DNA of 29,048 bases. Origin: Syntrophaceae bacterium UBA5619. GTDB taxonomy: Bacteria > Desulfobacterota > Syntrophia > Syntrophales > UBA5619. Of the stretch, positions 23,338 to 29,048 are shown one piece after another. Position numbers and translations under genes: made by a program. Where the stretch lies: assembly GCA_002424545.1 (NCBI GenBank), contig DIKL01000025.1, positions 1 through 29,048 of the forward strand, read 5' to 3'. The notes beneath the pieces were generated by a model. That model was not told where the DNA came from. It ran no database searches and worked only from the letters and a program-made list of their open reading frames with translations. Every line of letters starts with the position of its first letter. Within the stretch, counting starts at the first letter, position 1.

Positions 23338-23900
23338 CAGTAAGAGAACCTCTCCCGGTACCAATCGGTTTCGAAATCCCAGAGAGATACAAAAAAGAAA
23401 ACGCGCTCCATGTGCAACGGCAATGTGGTCCTGCTGAGTTTGGCTTTAATCAGCACGTAATAGTTTTCATTCTTCTGCAATGCGTTCAATTCAATCACCG
23501 GGATCCCGTTCAGCTCGGCCATCGCCCGTTTGGCGCTATCAAAATCCGTGAAGGAAGTCGCCTCTTTTTCCCCATCGGCGGAGACCAAAAACAGTTTCTT
23601 CACGTTGTCGTATTTGATCGTGTGCTCGACGGTCGTCCGGCTCAGATTTCGGTCCAACCACCAAGAACGCTCCTGAAAGAGATCCAGGTAATAGGTAAAG
23701 GTGGTCGGAACACCCGCCAGGATTGCGTCTTCGATATCCTTCGTGAAACCGTCTGTCACCCTGGCATAGACCAGGACATGGCTTGCATTGTTTGTAACCA
23801 GGATGTCGCGAATCCCCGCGCTCTCGGCAAGCAGAGGAGAAACCATCATTGACAGCGAAAAAACAAGGAAAATAGACCGATACAATATCCGTTTCAACAT
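23337..23900 (-). CDS. DUF4390 domain-containing exported protein
   Basis: A 187-residue protein with an N-terminal signal peptide (hydrophobic 8-24, cleavage likely after LLAESA) and a DUF4390 domain: GIRDILVTNNASHVLVYARV, GVPTTFTYYLDL, WWLDRNL, VEHTIKYDNVKK and a C-terminal RVFFFVSLWDFETDWY. DUF4390 genes commonly sit directly upstream of ntrY-type kinases, and here the stop codon overlaps the ntrY start. It is therefore a candidate periplasmic accessory or signal-input protein for the kinase; its biochemical role is unknown. AAGGAT is about 4 nt before ATG (first base 23900). No clear promoter was found on the minus strand. Confidence 0.88.
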   Translation of the reverse strand: MLKRILYRSIFLVFSLSMMVSPLLAESAGIRDILVTNNASHVLVYARVTDGFTKDIEDAILAGVPTTFTYYLDLFQERSWWLDRNLSRTTVEHTIKYDNVKKLFLVSADGEKEATSFTDFDSAKRAMAELNGIPVIELNALQKNENYYVLIKAKLSRTTLPLHMERVFFFVSLWDFETDWYRERFSY

Positions 23901-23962
23901 GCAGATCCTTTGTCGACTCGGTCAAGCACCGGTCGGATTACATCGCAAAATGATCAATTTTT

Positions 23963-23992
23963 TTGTTATGTTGAGTGCTCAAAGGGTATACT
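23963..23992 (+). promoter_or_regulatory. Promoter-like sequence pointing antisense to lpxC, with a short palindrome
   Basis: TTGTTA (23963-23968), 18-nt spacer, TATACT (23987-23992), on the plus strand. The spacer contains TTGAG-TG-CTCAA (23971-23982). Directly downstream is a 14-bp tandem repeat. Nothing convincing is encoded on the plus strand after it; lpxC ends on the opposite strand at 24088. Confidence 0.3.
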
Positions 23993-24018
23993 AGGAAAGT
24001 GGGGCTTAAAAAGCAAGA

Positions 24019-24044
24019 CCTATTTGCGGAGGCCTATTTGCGGA
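24019..24044. repeat. Short tandem direct repeat beyond the lpxC 3' end
   Basis: CCTATTTGCGGA occurs at 24019-24030 and again at 24033-24044 (period 14 nt). It lies in the 187-nt gap between the lpxC stop and the DUF4390 start, a gap without a recognised gene. Confidence 0.7.
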
Positions 24045-24087
24045 ACGGTTGTCCTGCGTTGAAACGGAGGATGCGAAGCGCGTCCCC

Positions 24088-25035
24088 TCACATCGCCCAG
24101 GGAGATGCGGGCGCGGAATCGAGGGCCCAAACCGACGGCGTGCGTCGGGACTTCAGCTCATGCGACATTCCCTCCTTGCTGAAGCGGCTGACCAACGTCC
24201 AACACTCTTTCCGGAGCAGCAACTCTTTCAGGAGCAGGTTGTTCAAACGGTGGCCCGACTTGTAGGCGACAAAATGGCCGATAATCGGAATACCCAACAG
24301 AGAAAGGTCGCCAATCGCATCGAGGATCTTGTGTTTCACGAACTCATCCGAAAAACGGAGTCCTTCCTTGTTGAGGACCCGTTGATCATCCAGGACGATG
24401 GCGTTCTTCAGGGAGCCCCCGAGCGCGAGTCCCCTCGCCTGAAGGTATTCGACGTCCCGGAGAAAGCCGAAAGTTCTCGCCGGGGCGATCTGCTCCTCGT
24501 AGGAGACATCGGAAAAGTTCAGGTGATGGGACTGGACGCCGATCGCGGGATGGCCGAAGTCGATCTTGTAGGTAATCCGGAACTCCGGCGAGGGGAGAAG
24601 CGAAGCCCGGCTCTGTCCTTCGCAGACCGAGACTTCATCGGTGATCACGAGGAATTTCTTACACTTCCCCTGGACCTGCGTGCCGGCATCCTTGAGGAGA
24701 TCGACGAAAGGACGGGCGCTGCCGTCCATGATCGGAATCTCCGGAGCGTCCACCTCGACCACCGCATTGTCCACCCCCAACCCGCTGAAGGCAGACATGA
24801 GGTGCTCGACGGTGGAAATGGTCACGCCGTTGAGACCCAGAGTCGTGGCCAGCGTGGTGTCCCTCACGTTGTGGACATCCGCCCGGATCCGTTTGTCGCC
24901 GGGCAGGTCGCTGCGGACGAAGACGATTCCCTCATCGACGTCGGCGGACCGGACCACCATCCCGACCTTCCTGCCGGAATGCAACCCTACACTTCTACAT
25001 GAGACGTCATGATTGATCGTTCTTTGTAAAAACAT
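24088..25035 (-). CDS. lpxC: UDP-3-O-acyl-N-acetylglucosamine deacetylase
   Basis: A 315-residue cytoplasmic zinc deacetylase that commits the cell to lipid A synthesis. Motifs are the N-terminal QRTINHDVSCRSVGLHSG, the zinc-ligand segment STVEHLMSAF (His78), PIMDGSARPF, SDEFVKHKILDAIGDL (the other zinc His and Asp) and the catalytic His in YKSGHRLNN near residue 265. The length is near the usual 305. A GTG two codons earlier (first base 25041) could also start translation; ATG 25035 gives the standard N-terminus. It is separated from queH by 240 nt and from DUF4390 by 187 nt, so it is probably transcribed alone. It shows that the host makes LPS. Confidence 0.96.
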   Translation of the reverse strand: MFLQRTINHDVSCRSVGLHSGRKVGMVVRSADVDEGIVFVRSDLPGDKRIRADVHNVRDTTLATTLGLNGVTISTVEHLMSAFSGLGVDNAVVEVDAPEIPIMDGSARPFVDLLKDAGTQVQGKCKKFLVITDEVSVCEGQSRASLLPSPEFRITYKIDFGHPAIGVQSHHLNFSDVSYEEQIAPARTFGFLRDVEYLQARGLALGGSLKNAIVLDDQRVLNKEGLRFSDEFVKHKILDAIGDLSLLGIPIIGHFVAYKSGHRLNNLLLKELLLRKECWTLVSRFSKEGMSHELKSRRTPSVWALDSAPASPWAM

Positions 25036-25228
25036 AATCACCCATTCAAACTGCTGTTTTCCGAATCGGCTCTGAATTCGATCCTTTCAAACTGTCTTAG
25101 CAATATCCGCACCATCTCGGGCAAACTTTCCGGAATCCGAAAAAAGCATCTAACCACATAAGAATAGAGGGATTCGAGGAAGGCTTTCCGGGAGAATCAG
25201 AAAAAGAAAAGAGGATTCGCCATCTGAC

Positions 25229-25259
25229 TGTGTTGAAAATAACACACCCGGTGCCGGGT
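25229..25259 (-). terminator. Weak terminator-like hairpins after queH
   Basis: On the minus strand ACCCGG-CA-CCGGGT (plus 25246-25259) is followed by GTGTTATTTT and a second palindromic hairpin TGTGTT/AACACA (plus 25229-25246). The T run is short. The rest of the 240-nt gap between lpxC and queH shows nothing else I can support. Confidence 0.3.
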
Positions 25260-25275
25260 TCCCGCCGTACGGAAG

Positions 25276-25833
25276 CTACGGATATCCGCCATCGCCATTC
25301 CCGATCTTTCGACAATATCGTTCCTTTTCACTATAGATGCAGCCGCAATAGGGCTGCCGATACATACCGCTCTCCTTGGAAATCCGCACCCCTTCGGGCC
25401 AGCCCGTACGGAAATCCCGATAGAAAAACGGAATTTTCCGGATCCCGGCAATGTCCTCCGCAATCTCACGAATGAGCCCATGCTTCTGGAAGCGGCTGTA
25501 GAGGAGGGTTGTCGTAAATGCGTCAAACCCGCTCTCTTTCGCAAGCCGTGCGGTATGCGAAAGCCGGAGGCGGTAACAGTGCCTGCAGCGTTCCTGCTCT
25601 CTGAAAGCAACCTCGCGCAAAAACAGTTCGAAGGGATATCCTTCCTCCCGGATGACCGCGAGACGCTCCCGTTCGGCGTAAGAGGCCAGTGTTTCGAGAC
25701 GCCTTTGATATTCCCGATAGGGATGGATGTTGGGGTTGTAGAAAAGGCCGCGGATTTCGTGCCCATCGTCGCGGAGAATCCGCAGCGGATAGATCGTGCA
25801 GGGAGCGCAGCAGATATGGAGCAATATTTTCAA
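25276..25833 (-). CDS. queH: Epoxyqueuosine reductase QueH
   Basis: A 185-residue enzyme that reduces epoxyqueuosine to queuosine in tRNA anticodons, the non-homologous, cobalamin-independent alternative to QueG. The family's cysteine motifs are present: HICCAPC near the N-terminus (6-12), the central CRHCYRLRL pair and the C-terminal PYCGCIYSE. These cysteines hold an iron-sulfur cluster and an adjacent metal site in characterised QueH. The start is uncertain: TTG with first base 25833 gives MKILLHICCAPC, the standard beginning, while a TTG at 25845 would add four residues. It is the last gene of the yebC-ruvCAB series, about 54 nt after ruvB. Confidence 0.92.
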   Translation of the reverse strand: MKILLHICCAPCTIYPLRILRDDGHEIRGLFYNPNIHPYREYQRRLETLASYAERERLAVIREEGYPFELFLREVAFREQERCRHCYRLRLSHTARLAKESGFDAFTTTLLYSRFQKHGLIREIAEDIAGIRKIPFFYRDFRTGWPEGVRISKESGMYRQPYCGCIYSEKERYCRKIGNGDGGYP

Positions 25834-25887
25834 GATCGATCCCAATCCGGGATGCCGGGGGAACCCGTCCCGTATTGACGGCCATTC

Positions 25888-26937
25888 TCAGAAGAGTTCC
25901 TTCTGATTGCCGGCAACCCAATTCCGCTGGAAGTGTTCATAGGCCCGCCGTGTCGCAATCCGCCCCCGCGCCGTCCGTTGAAGATAGCCCTCCTGAATCA
26001 GGTAGGGTTCGTAAACATCTTCGATCGTCGCCCTTTCTTCGCCAATCGCCGAGGAGAGGTTGTCAATTCCCACGGGACCGCCGTCGAATTTGTCGATCAC
26101 CGTCAACAAGATGGTCCGATCCATGTGATCGAAACCCTTTTCATCCACCTCGAACATCTCGAGGGCGTCCACCGCCACCGCCCGTGTGATCCGTCCCTCG
26201 GCCCGAACCTGAGCGAAATCCCGGACCCGGCGGAGAAGCCGATTGGCAATTCGCGGCGTCCCCCGGGAACGACAGGCCATTTCAGCCGCACCGTCTTCGA
26301 CGATGTTCACGGAGAGGATCCCGGCCGACCGGTGGATGATGACGGCCAGTTCCTCAGGCGTATAGAATTCGAACCGGAAGCTCATCCCGAAACGATCGCG
26401 CAGCGGCGAGGTCAAAAGACCCGCCCGGGTTGTGGCCCCGATCAGGGTAAATTTCGGAATTTCCAGCTTCATGGACCGCGCCGATGGCCCCTGGCCGATT
26501 AGGATATCGATGTGAAAATCTTCCATCGCCGGATAGAGGATCTCCTCCACGACATGGGAAAGGCGATGGATTTCATCGATGAACAGAACATCCTTTTCGT
26601 GCAGATTGGTCAGAATGGCGGCCAGATCCCCGGGTCTTTCAATGACCGGTCCGGAGGTCACCTTGATATCCACCCCCATTTCCCGGGCCATGATATAGGC
26701 GAGGGTCGTCTTCCCCAAACCCGGAGGGCCGTAGAGCAGAACATGGTCCAGGGCTTCACGGCGCTGTTTGGCCGCTTCCATGAAGACGGAAAGATTCCGC
26801 TTGATCTTCTCCTGACCGATGTACTCCTCCAAGCATTTCGGACGCAGCGAAAAATCATACCCCTCATCCTCTTCGAGACCTTGTGGGATCGTCAGTGGAT
26901 TTTTCGCGGATATTTCTCTGGAAGTATCTTTTTTCAC
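25888..26937 (-). CDS. ruvB: Holliday junction branch migration ATPase RuvB
   Basis: A 349-residue hexameric AAA+ motor that drives branch migration with RuvA. Motifs are the N-terminal [14 protein letters not shown], Walker [11 protein letters not shown], Walker B FIDEIHRL, the sensor/arginine-finger region [18 protein letters not shown] and the C-terminal winged helix ([24 protein letters not shown] region). The length is normal. The start codon is GTG, with GAGGAT about 11 nt upstream, and it lies 53 nt after ruvA. Gene order yebC-ruvC-ruvA-ruvB is a widely conserved operon. Confidence 0.97.
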   Translation of the reverse strand: MKKDTSREISAKNPLTIPQGLEEDEGYDFSLRPKCLEEYIGQEKIKRNLSVFMEAAKQRREALDHVLLYGPPGLGKTTLAYIMAREMGVDIKVTSGPVIERPGDLAAILTNLHEKDVLFIDEIHRLSHVVEEILYPAMEDFHIDILIGQGPSARSMKLEIPKFTLIGATTRAGLLTSPLRDRFGMSFRFEFYTPEELAVIIHRSAGILSVNIVEDGAAEMACRSRGTPRIANRLLRRVRDFAQVRAEGRITRAVAVDALEMFEVDEKGFDHMDRTILLTVIDKFDGGPVGIDNLSSAIGEERATIEDVYEPYLIQEGYLQRTARGRIATRRAYEHFQRNWVAGNQKELF

Positions 26938-26990
26938 GTCGGGTCACTATCCTCGCCGATGGGTTTCCGATACCGGACAGGCCTCGGACC

Positions 26991-27596
26991 TTATCCTGCC
27001 AGAAGGCGGAGCGCCTTCTTCAAAATACGGTCCAGGGAAAGGGATTCGGGCGCTTCCTTCATGATTTGTTCAACGGCATCCCTGGCCGAGGACCCCTTAT
27101 AACCGAGATTCACCAGCGCGGACAAAGCGTCTTCTCTTGCCTGCTCACCCGTTCGGACCGCCACATCCTCCGCCGGGGCGACATCACGACCGAGATTCAC
27201 CGCCTTGTCCTTCAGTTCCAGTATCATCCGTTCGGCCGTCTTCCGGCCGACGCCGGGAATCCCCGTCAGGCGTTTCAGGTCTTCCGCCGCGATCGCCCGG
27301 ATCCACTCCCCCGCCGAAATGCCGGAAAGGATATTCACGGCCAGCTTCGGTCCAATTCCTCCCACGGAGATCATTAATTTGAAGACCTCGCGTTCCTCGT
27401 CGGTATAAAATCCATAGAGGCTGATGGCATCCTCCCGAACATGGGTATGGATCTGGAGAACGACGGCACATCCGGCCTCGGGCAGTTCATAGAATGTGCT
27501 CAGAGGAACGATGACGCGATATCCCGTCCCGTGAACATCCACCACGCATTGGGAGACCGATTTCTGAACGAGAATGCCGTTGAGCCGGGCTATCAT
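26991..27596 (-). CDS. ruvA: Holliday junction-binding protein RuvA
   Basis: A 201-residue tetrameric junction-binding protein. The N-terminal OB fold starts MIARLNGILVQKS; two helix-hairpin-helix motifs follow, around ISVGGIGPKLAVNIL and LTGIPGVGRKTAERM; the C-terminal RuvB-binding domain (about 150-201) contains ALVNLGYK. The open frame extends 22 codons upstream into ruvC, but the ATG with first base 27596, one base after the ruvC stop, gives the family N-terminus. The tight spacing supports translational coupling with ruvC. Confidence 0.96.
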   Translation of the reverse strand: MIARLNGILVQKSVSQCVVDVHGTGYRVIVPLSTFYELPEAGCAVVLQIHTHVREDAISLYGFYTDEEREVFKLMISVGGIGPKLAVNILSGISAGEWIRAIAAEDLKRLTGIPGVGRKTAERMILELKDKAVNLGRDVAPAEDVAVRTGEQAREDALSALVNLGYKGSSARDAVEQIMKEAPESLSLDRILKKALRLLAG

Positions 27597-27597
27597 A

Positions 27598-28077
27598 TCA
27601 GAGGGTATCCGTCTTTCGAAAATGGAGCTGGCAGATGGCCACGGCCAGCGCGTCGGCCGCATCGGGCGGCGGCAGCTCCGGAAGTTTCAGGATAGCCCGG
27701 ACCATCGTCTGGACCTGCCCTTTTTCCGCCCGTCCGTACCCGACAACCGCTTTTTTGATCTCCAGGGGACTGTATTCGAATACCGGCAGGCCGCCGTCCG
27801 CCCCGGCCAGGATCGCCACGCCCCGAACATGACCCTGTTTGATCAGGCTGCGGATATTCTTCCCGAAAAATATATTCTCGATCGCCAGGGCCTGCGGGTC
27901 CGCTCGGCGTATCACATCAACGATTCCATCACGGATGGTCTGAAGACATGCGGCAAGGGAGGCGCCACGGAGGGGCTTGATCTCGCCGTGAAAAAGACAC
28001 GACAGGCCGTTTGCGGCTTCCTCGACCACCCCATATCCCGTCACATGGCTGCCCGGGTCGATCCCTAAAACTCTCAA
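27598..28077 (-). CDS. ruvC: Holliday junction resolvase RuvC
   Basis: A 159-residue dimeric endonuclease that cuts Holliday junctions. The acidic catalytic residues are in place: Asp7 in GIDPGSHVTGYG, Glu in ALAIENIFFGKN, and the Asp pair in PPDAADALAVAICQ. The start codon is TTG (first base 28077), with GGAAAGGGG upstream. The length is slightly below the usual 165-175, the C-terminal tail being short. The gene lies 75 nt after yebC. Confidence 0.96.
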   Translation of the reverse strand: MRVLGIDPGSHVTGYGVVEEAANGLSCLFHGEIKPLRGASLAACLQTIRDGIVDVIRRADPQALAIENIFFGKNIRSLIKQGHVRGVAILAGADGGLPVFEYSPLEIKKAVVGYGRAEKGQVQTMVRAILKLPELPPPDAADALAVAICQLHFRKTDTL

Positions 28078-28152
28078 CGTAGACGCCCCTTTCCCGAAAT
28101 CTCAAGCCATCGACCATATTCGCTTTTCCGCTTGCATCCGGTCGTTTTTCAT

Positions 28153-28905
28153 CTACTGACTCAGCTTCTCCATGACATCATCGGGGATATCGAAATTGGC
28201 ATACACGTTCTGGACGTCGTCGTTGTCCTCCAACTTTTCCATGAGCTTGAGCATCTGTTCCGCCTTCACCGCCTCCAACTTGATGGTGTTCTGGGGAATC
28301 TTGCCGACGCGCGCCTCCAGATATTTCCATCCCTTCTGGTCGATGATCTTCTTGACCGCCTCGAAGGAAACGGGATCCGTGATCACCTCCCATTCGGTTT
28401 CCTGATCCCGAACATCTTCCGCGCCCGCCTCAAGCGCGGCCTCCATCAGCGCATCCTCACCAACCGCCTTCTTCTCGAATACGATGCTCCCCTTTTTGTC
28501 GAACATCCAGGCGACGCAGCCGTTTTCGCCTAGGTTTCCCCCGTGCTTGGAGAAGATATGGCGGATCTCGGCCACGGTACGGTTCTTGTTATCCGTCATC
28601 ACATCGACGATCACCGCAACGCCCGCCGGACCATAACCCTCATAGGTCACCTCTTCATAAGCGGCGGCGCCATCCAATCCACCCGTTCCCTTCTTGATGG
28701 CGCGGTCGATGTTGTCCTTGGGCATGTTCTCTTCCTTCGCGGCCATAACGGCCTGCCTCAGGCGGGAATTCCCTTCCAGATCACCGCCGCCCAGTCTGGC
28801 CGCAAGCGTGATCTCCTTGATCAATTTCGTGAAGACCTTTCCGCGCTTCGAATCTATGGCACCCTTCTTCCGCTTGATCGTGCTCCATTTGGAATGCCCT
28901 GACAT
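28153..28905 (-). CDS. yebC: YebC/PmpR family regulator
   Basis: A 250-residue protein of the YebC/TACO1 family. It begins [18 protein letters not shown], the family signature, and continues with [56 protein letters not shown] and [17 protein letters not shown]. Members have been described as DNA-binding transcriptional regulators and, more recently, as translation factors that help ribosomes pass difficult sequences; either may apply. AGGAG lies about 12 nt before the ATG. It leads the yebC-ruvC-ruvA-ruvB-queH series and has its own likely promoter just after the rRNA terminator. Confidence 0.95.
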   Translation of the reverse strand: MSGHSKWSTIKRKKGAIDSKRGKVFTKLIKEITLAARLGGGDLEGNSRLRQAVMAAKEENMPKDNIDRAIKKGTGGLDGAAAYEEVTYEGYGPAGVAVIVDVMTDNKNRTVAEIRHIFSKHGGNLGENGCVAWMFDKKGSIVFEKKAVGEDALMEAALEAGAEDVRDQETEWEVITDPVSFEAVKKIIDQKGWKYLEARVGKIPQNTIKLEAVKAEQMLKLMEKLEDNDDVQNVYANFDIPDDVMEKLSQ

Positions 28906-28949
28906 AGCCGTTCATCTCCTGTGTTTGATTTTGTGAAAACCGGCCAGAG

Positions 28950-28979
28950 TTCATAACACAAGCCGAAGACCGATGTAAA
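28950..28979 (-). promoter_or_regulatory. Candidate promoter for yebC-ruvCAB-queH
   Basis: On the minus strand TTTACA (plus 28974-28979), 18-nt spacer, TATGAA (plus 28950-28955). The predicted start near 28943 gives a leader of about 38 nt. It begins only 3 nt past the T run of the rRNA terminator. Confidence 0.45.
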
Positions 28980-28981
28980 AT

Positions 28982-29014
28982 AAAAAAAAGGCCCCTTCCG
29001 ACAAGGAAGGGGCC
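28982..29014 (-). terminator. Rho-independent terminator of the rRNA operon
   Basis: On the minus strand a perfect 10-bp stem GGCCCCTTCC/GGAAGGGGCC with a 5-nt loop is followed by eight T (plus 28982-28989). It lies 13 nt after the end of the 5S sequence. Confidence 0.9.
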
Positions 29015-29027
29015 TGAAATATAAATT

Positions 29028-29048
29028 CCGGCGGCACCTACTCTCCCA
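29028..29048 (-). rRNA. rrf: 5S rRNA, 3' end only (cut by window edge)
   Basis: Read on the minus strand the edge begins TGGGAGAGTAGGTGCCGCCG, the conserved 3' portion of bacterial 5S rRNA, and is followed by a strong terminator. Only about 20 nt are in the window; the rest of the rRNA operon lies to the right. Confidence 0.8.

Noticed and set aside
23975..24265. Small plus-strand open frame (96 codons) overlapping the lpxC end
   Set aside because: Starts with GTG lacking a ribosome-binding site, overlaps lpxC antisense, and shows no protein-like features; the promoter-like element before it is noted separately.
1..29048. CRISPR array, insertion sequence or prophage genes
   Set aside because: No regularly spaced repeats, transposase, integrase or terminal inverted repeats were found by eye; the only tandem repeat is the two-copy one near 24019-24044.

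Overview
The window looks like a chromosomal stretch from a GC-rich, Gram-negative, probably anaerobic bacterium of the deltaproteobacterial (Desulfobacterota/Syntrophia-like) kind. The evidence is lpxC and a stand-alone heptose adenylyltransferase (LPS synthesis), a DUF3568 lipoprotein, a DksA/TraR protein, a DUF4390-NtrY-NtrX set, QueH in place of an aerobic-type queuosine enzyme, and a ferredoxin-nitroreductase. This assignment is inference; I cannot name a species. Start codons are diverse (ATG, GTG, TTG).

Layout. 1-1570: a visibly AT-richer stub with an MDR dehydrogenase and a Dabb-domain protein, closed by a good terminator. 1712-4367 (minus): a TIM-barrel sugar isomerase/epimerase-like gene followed by two peptide-type ABC permeases with no ATPase or binding protein beside them. 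4458-6737 (plus): rsfS, comF, rfaE2 and dksA. 6845-11615 (plus): priA, fmt and rsmB. 11690-12520 (minus): a ferredoxin-nitroreductase. 12654-15075 (plus): a strong sigma70-type promoter, a leader of about 265 nt, two DUF1538 membrane proteins and two PII-like proteins. 15243-19665 (plus): an MBL hydrolase, purC, dnaJ, a DUF3568 lipoprotein and a YbhN-type membrane protein. 19650-23900 (minus): DUF4390, NtrY and NtrX. 24088-25035 (minus): lpxC. 25276-28905 (minus): yebC, ruvC, ruvA, ruvB and queH. The right edge holds the 3' end of a 5S rRNA and its terminator, so an rRNA operon lies beyond the window on the minus strand.

Most of the window is housekeeping: ribosome silencing, replication restart, initiator-tRNA formylation, rRNA methylation, purine synthesis, chaperone, recombination and LPS. 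The most interesting part is the four-gene DUF1538/PII-like operon. It looks like a two-subunit ion transporter made with two of its own small PII-like proteins, which are plausible nucleotide- or metabolite-responsive gates, behind a long, possibly structured leader. DUF1538 pairs have, as I recall, been reported as two-component cation/proton antiporters (UmpAB). The role of the paired PII-like proteins is the part that may be undescribed.
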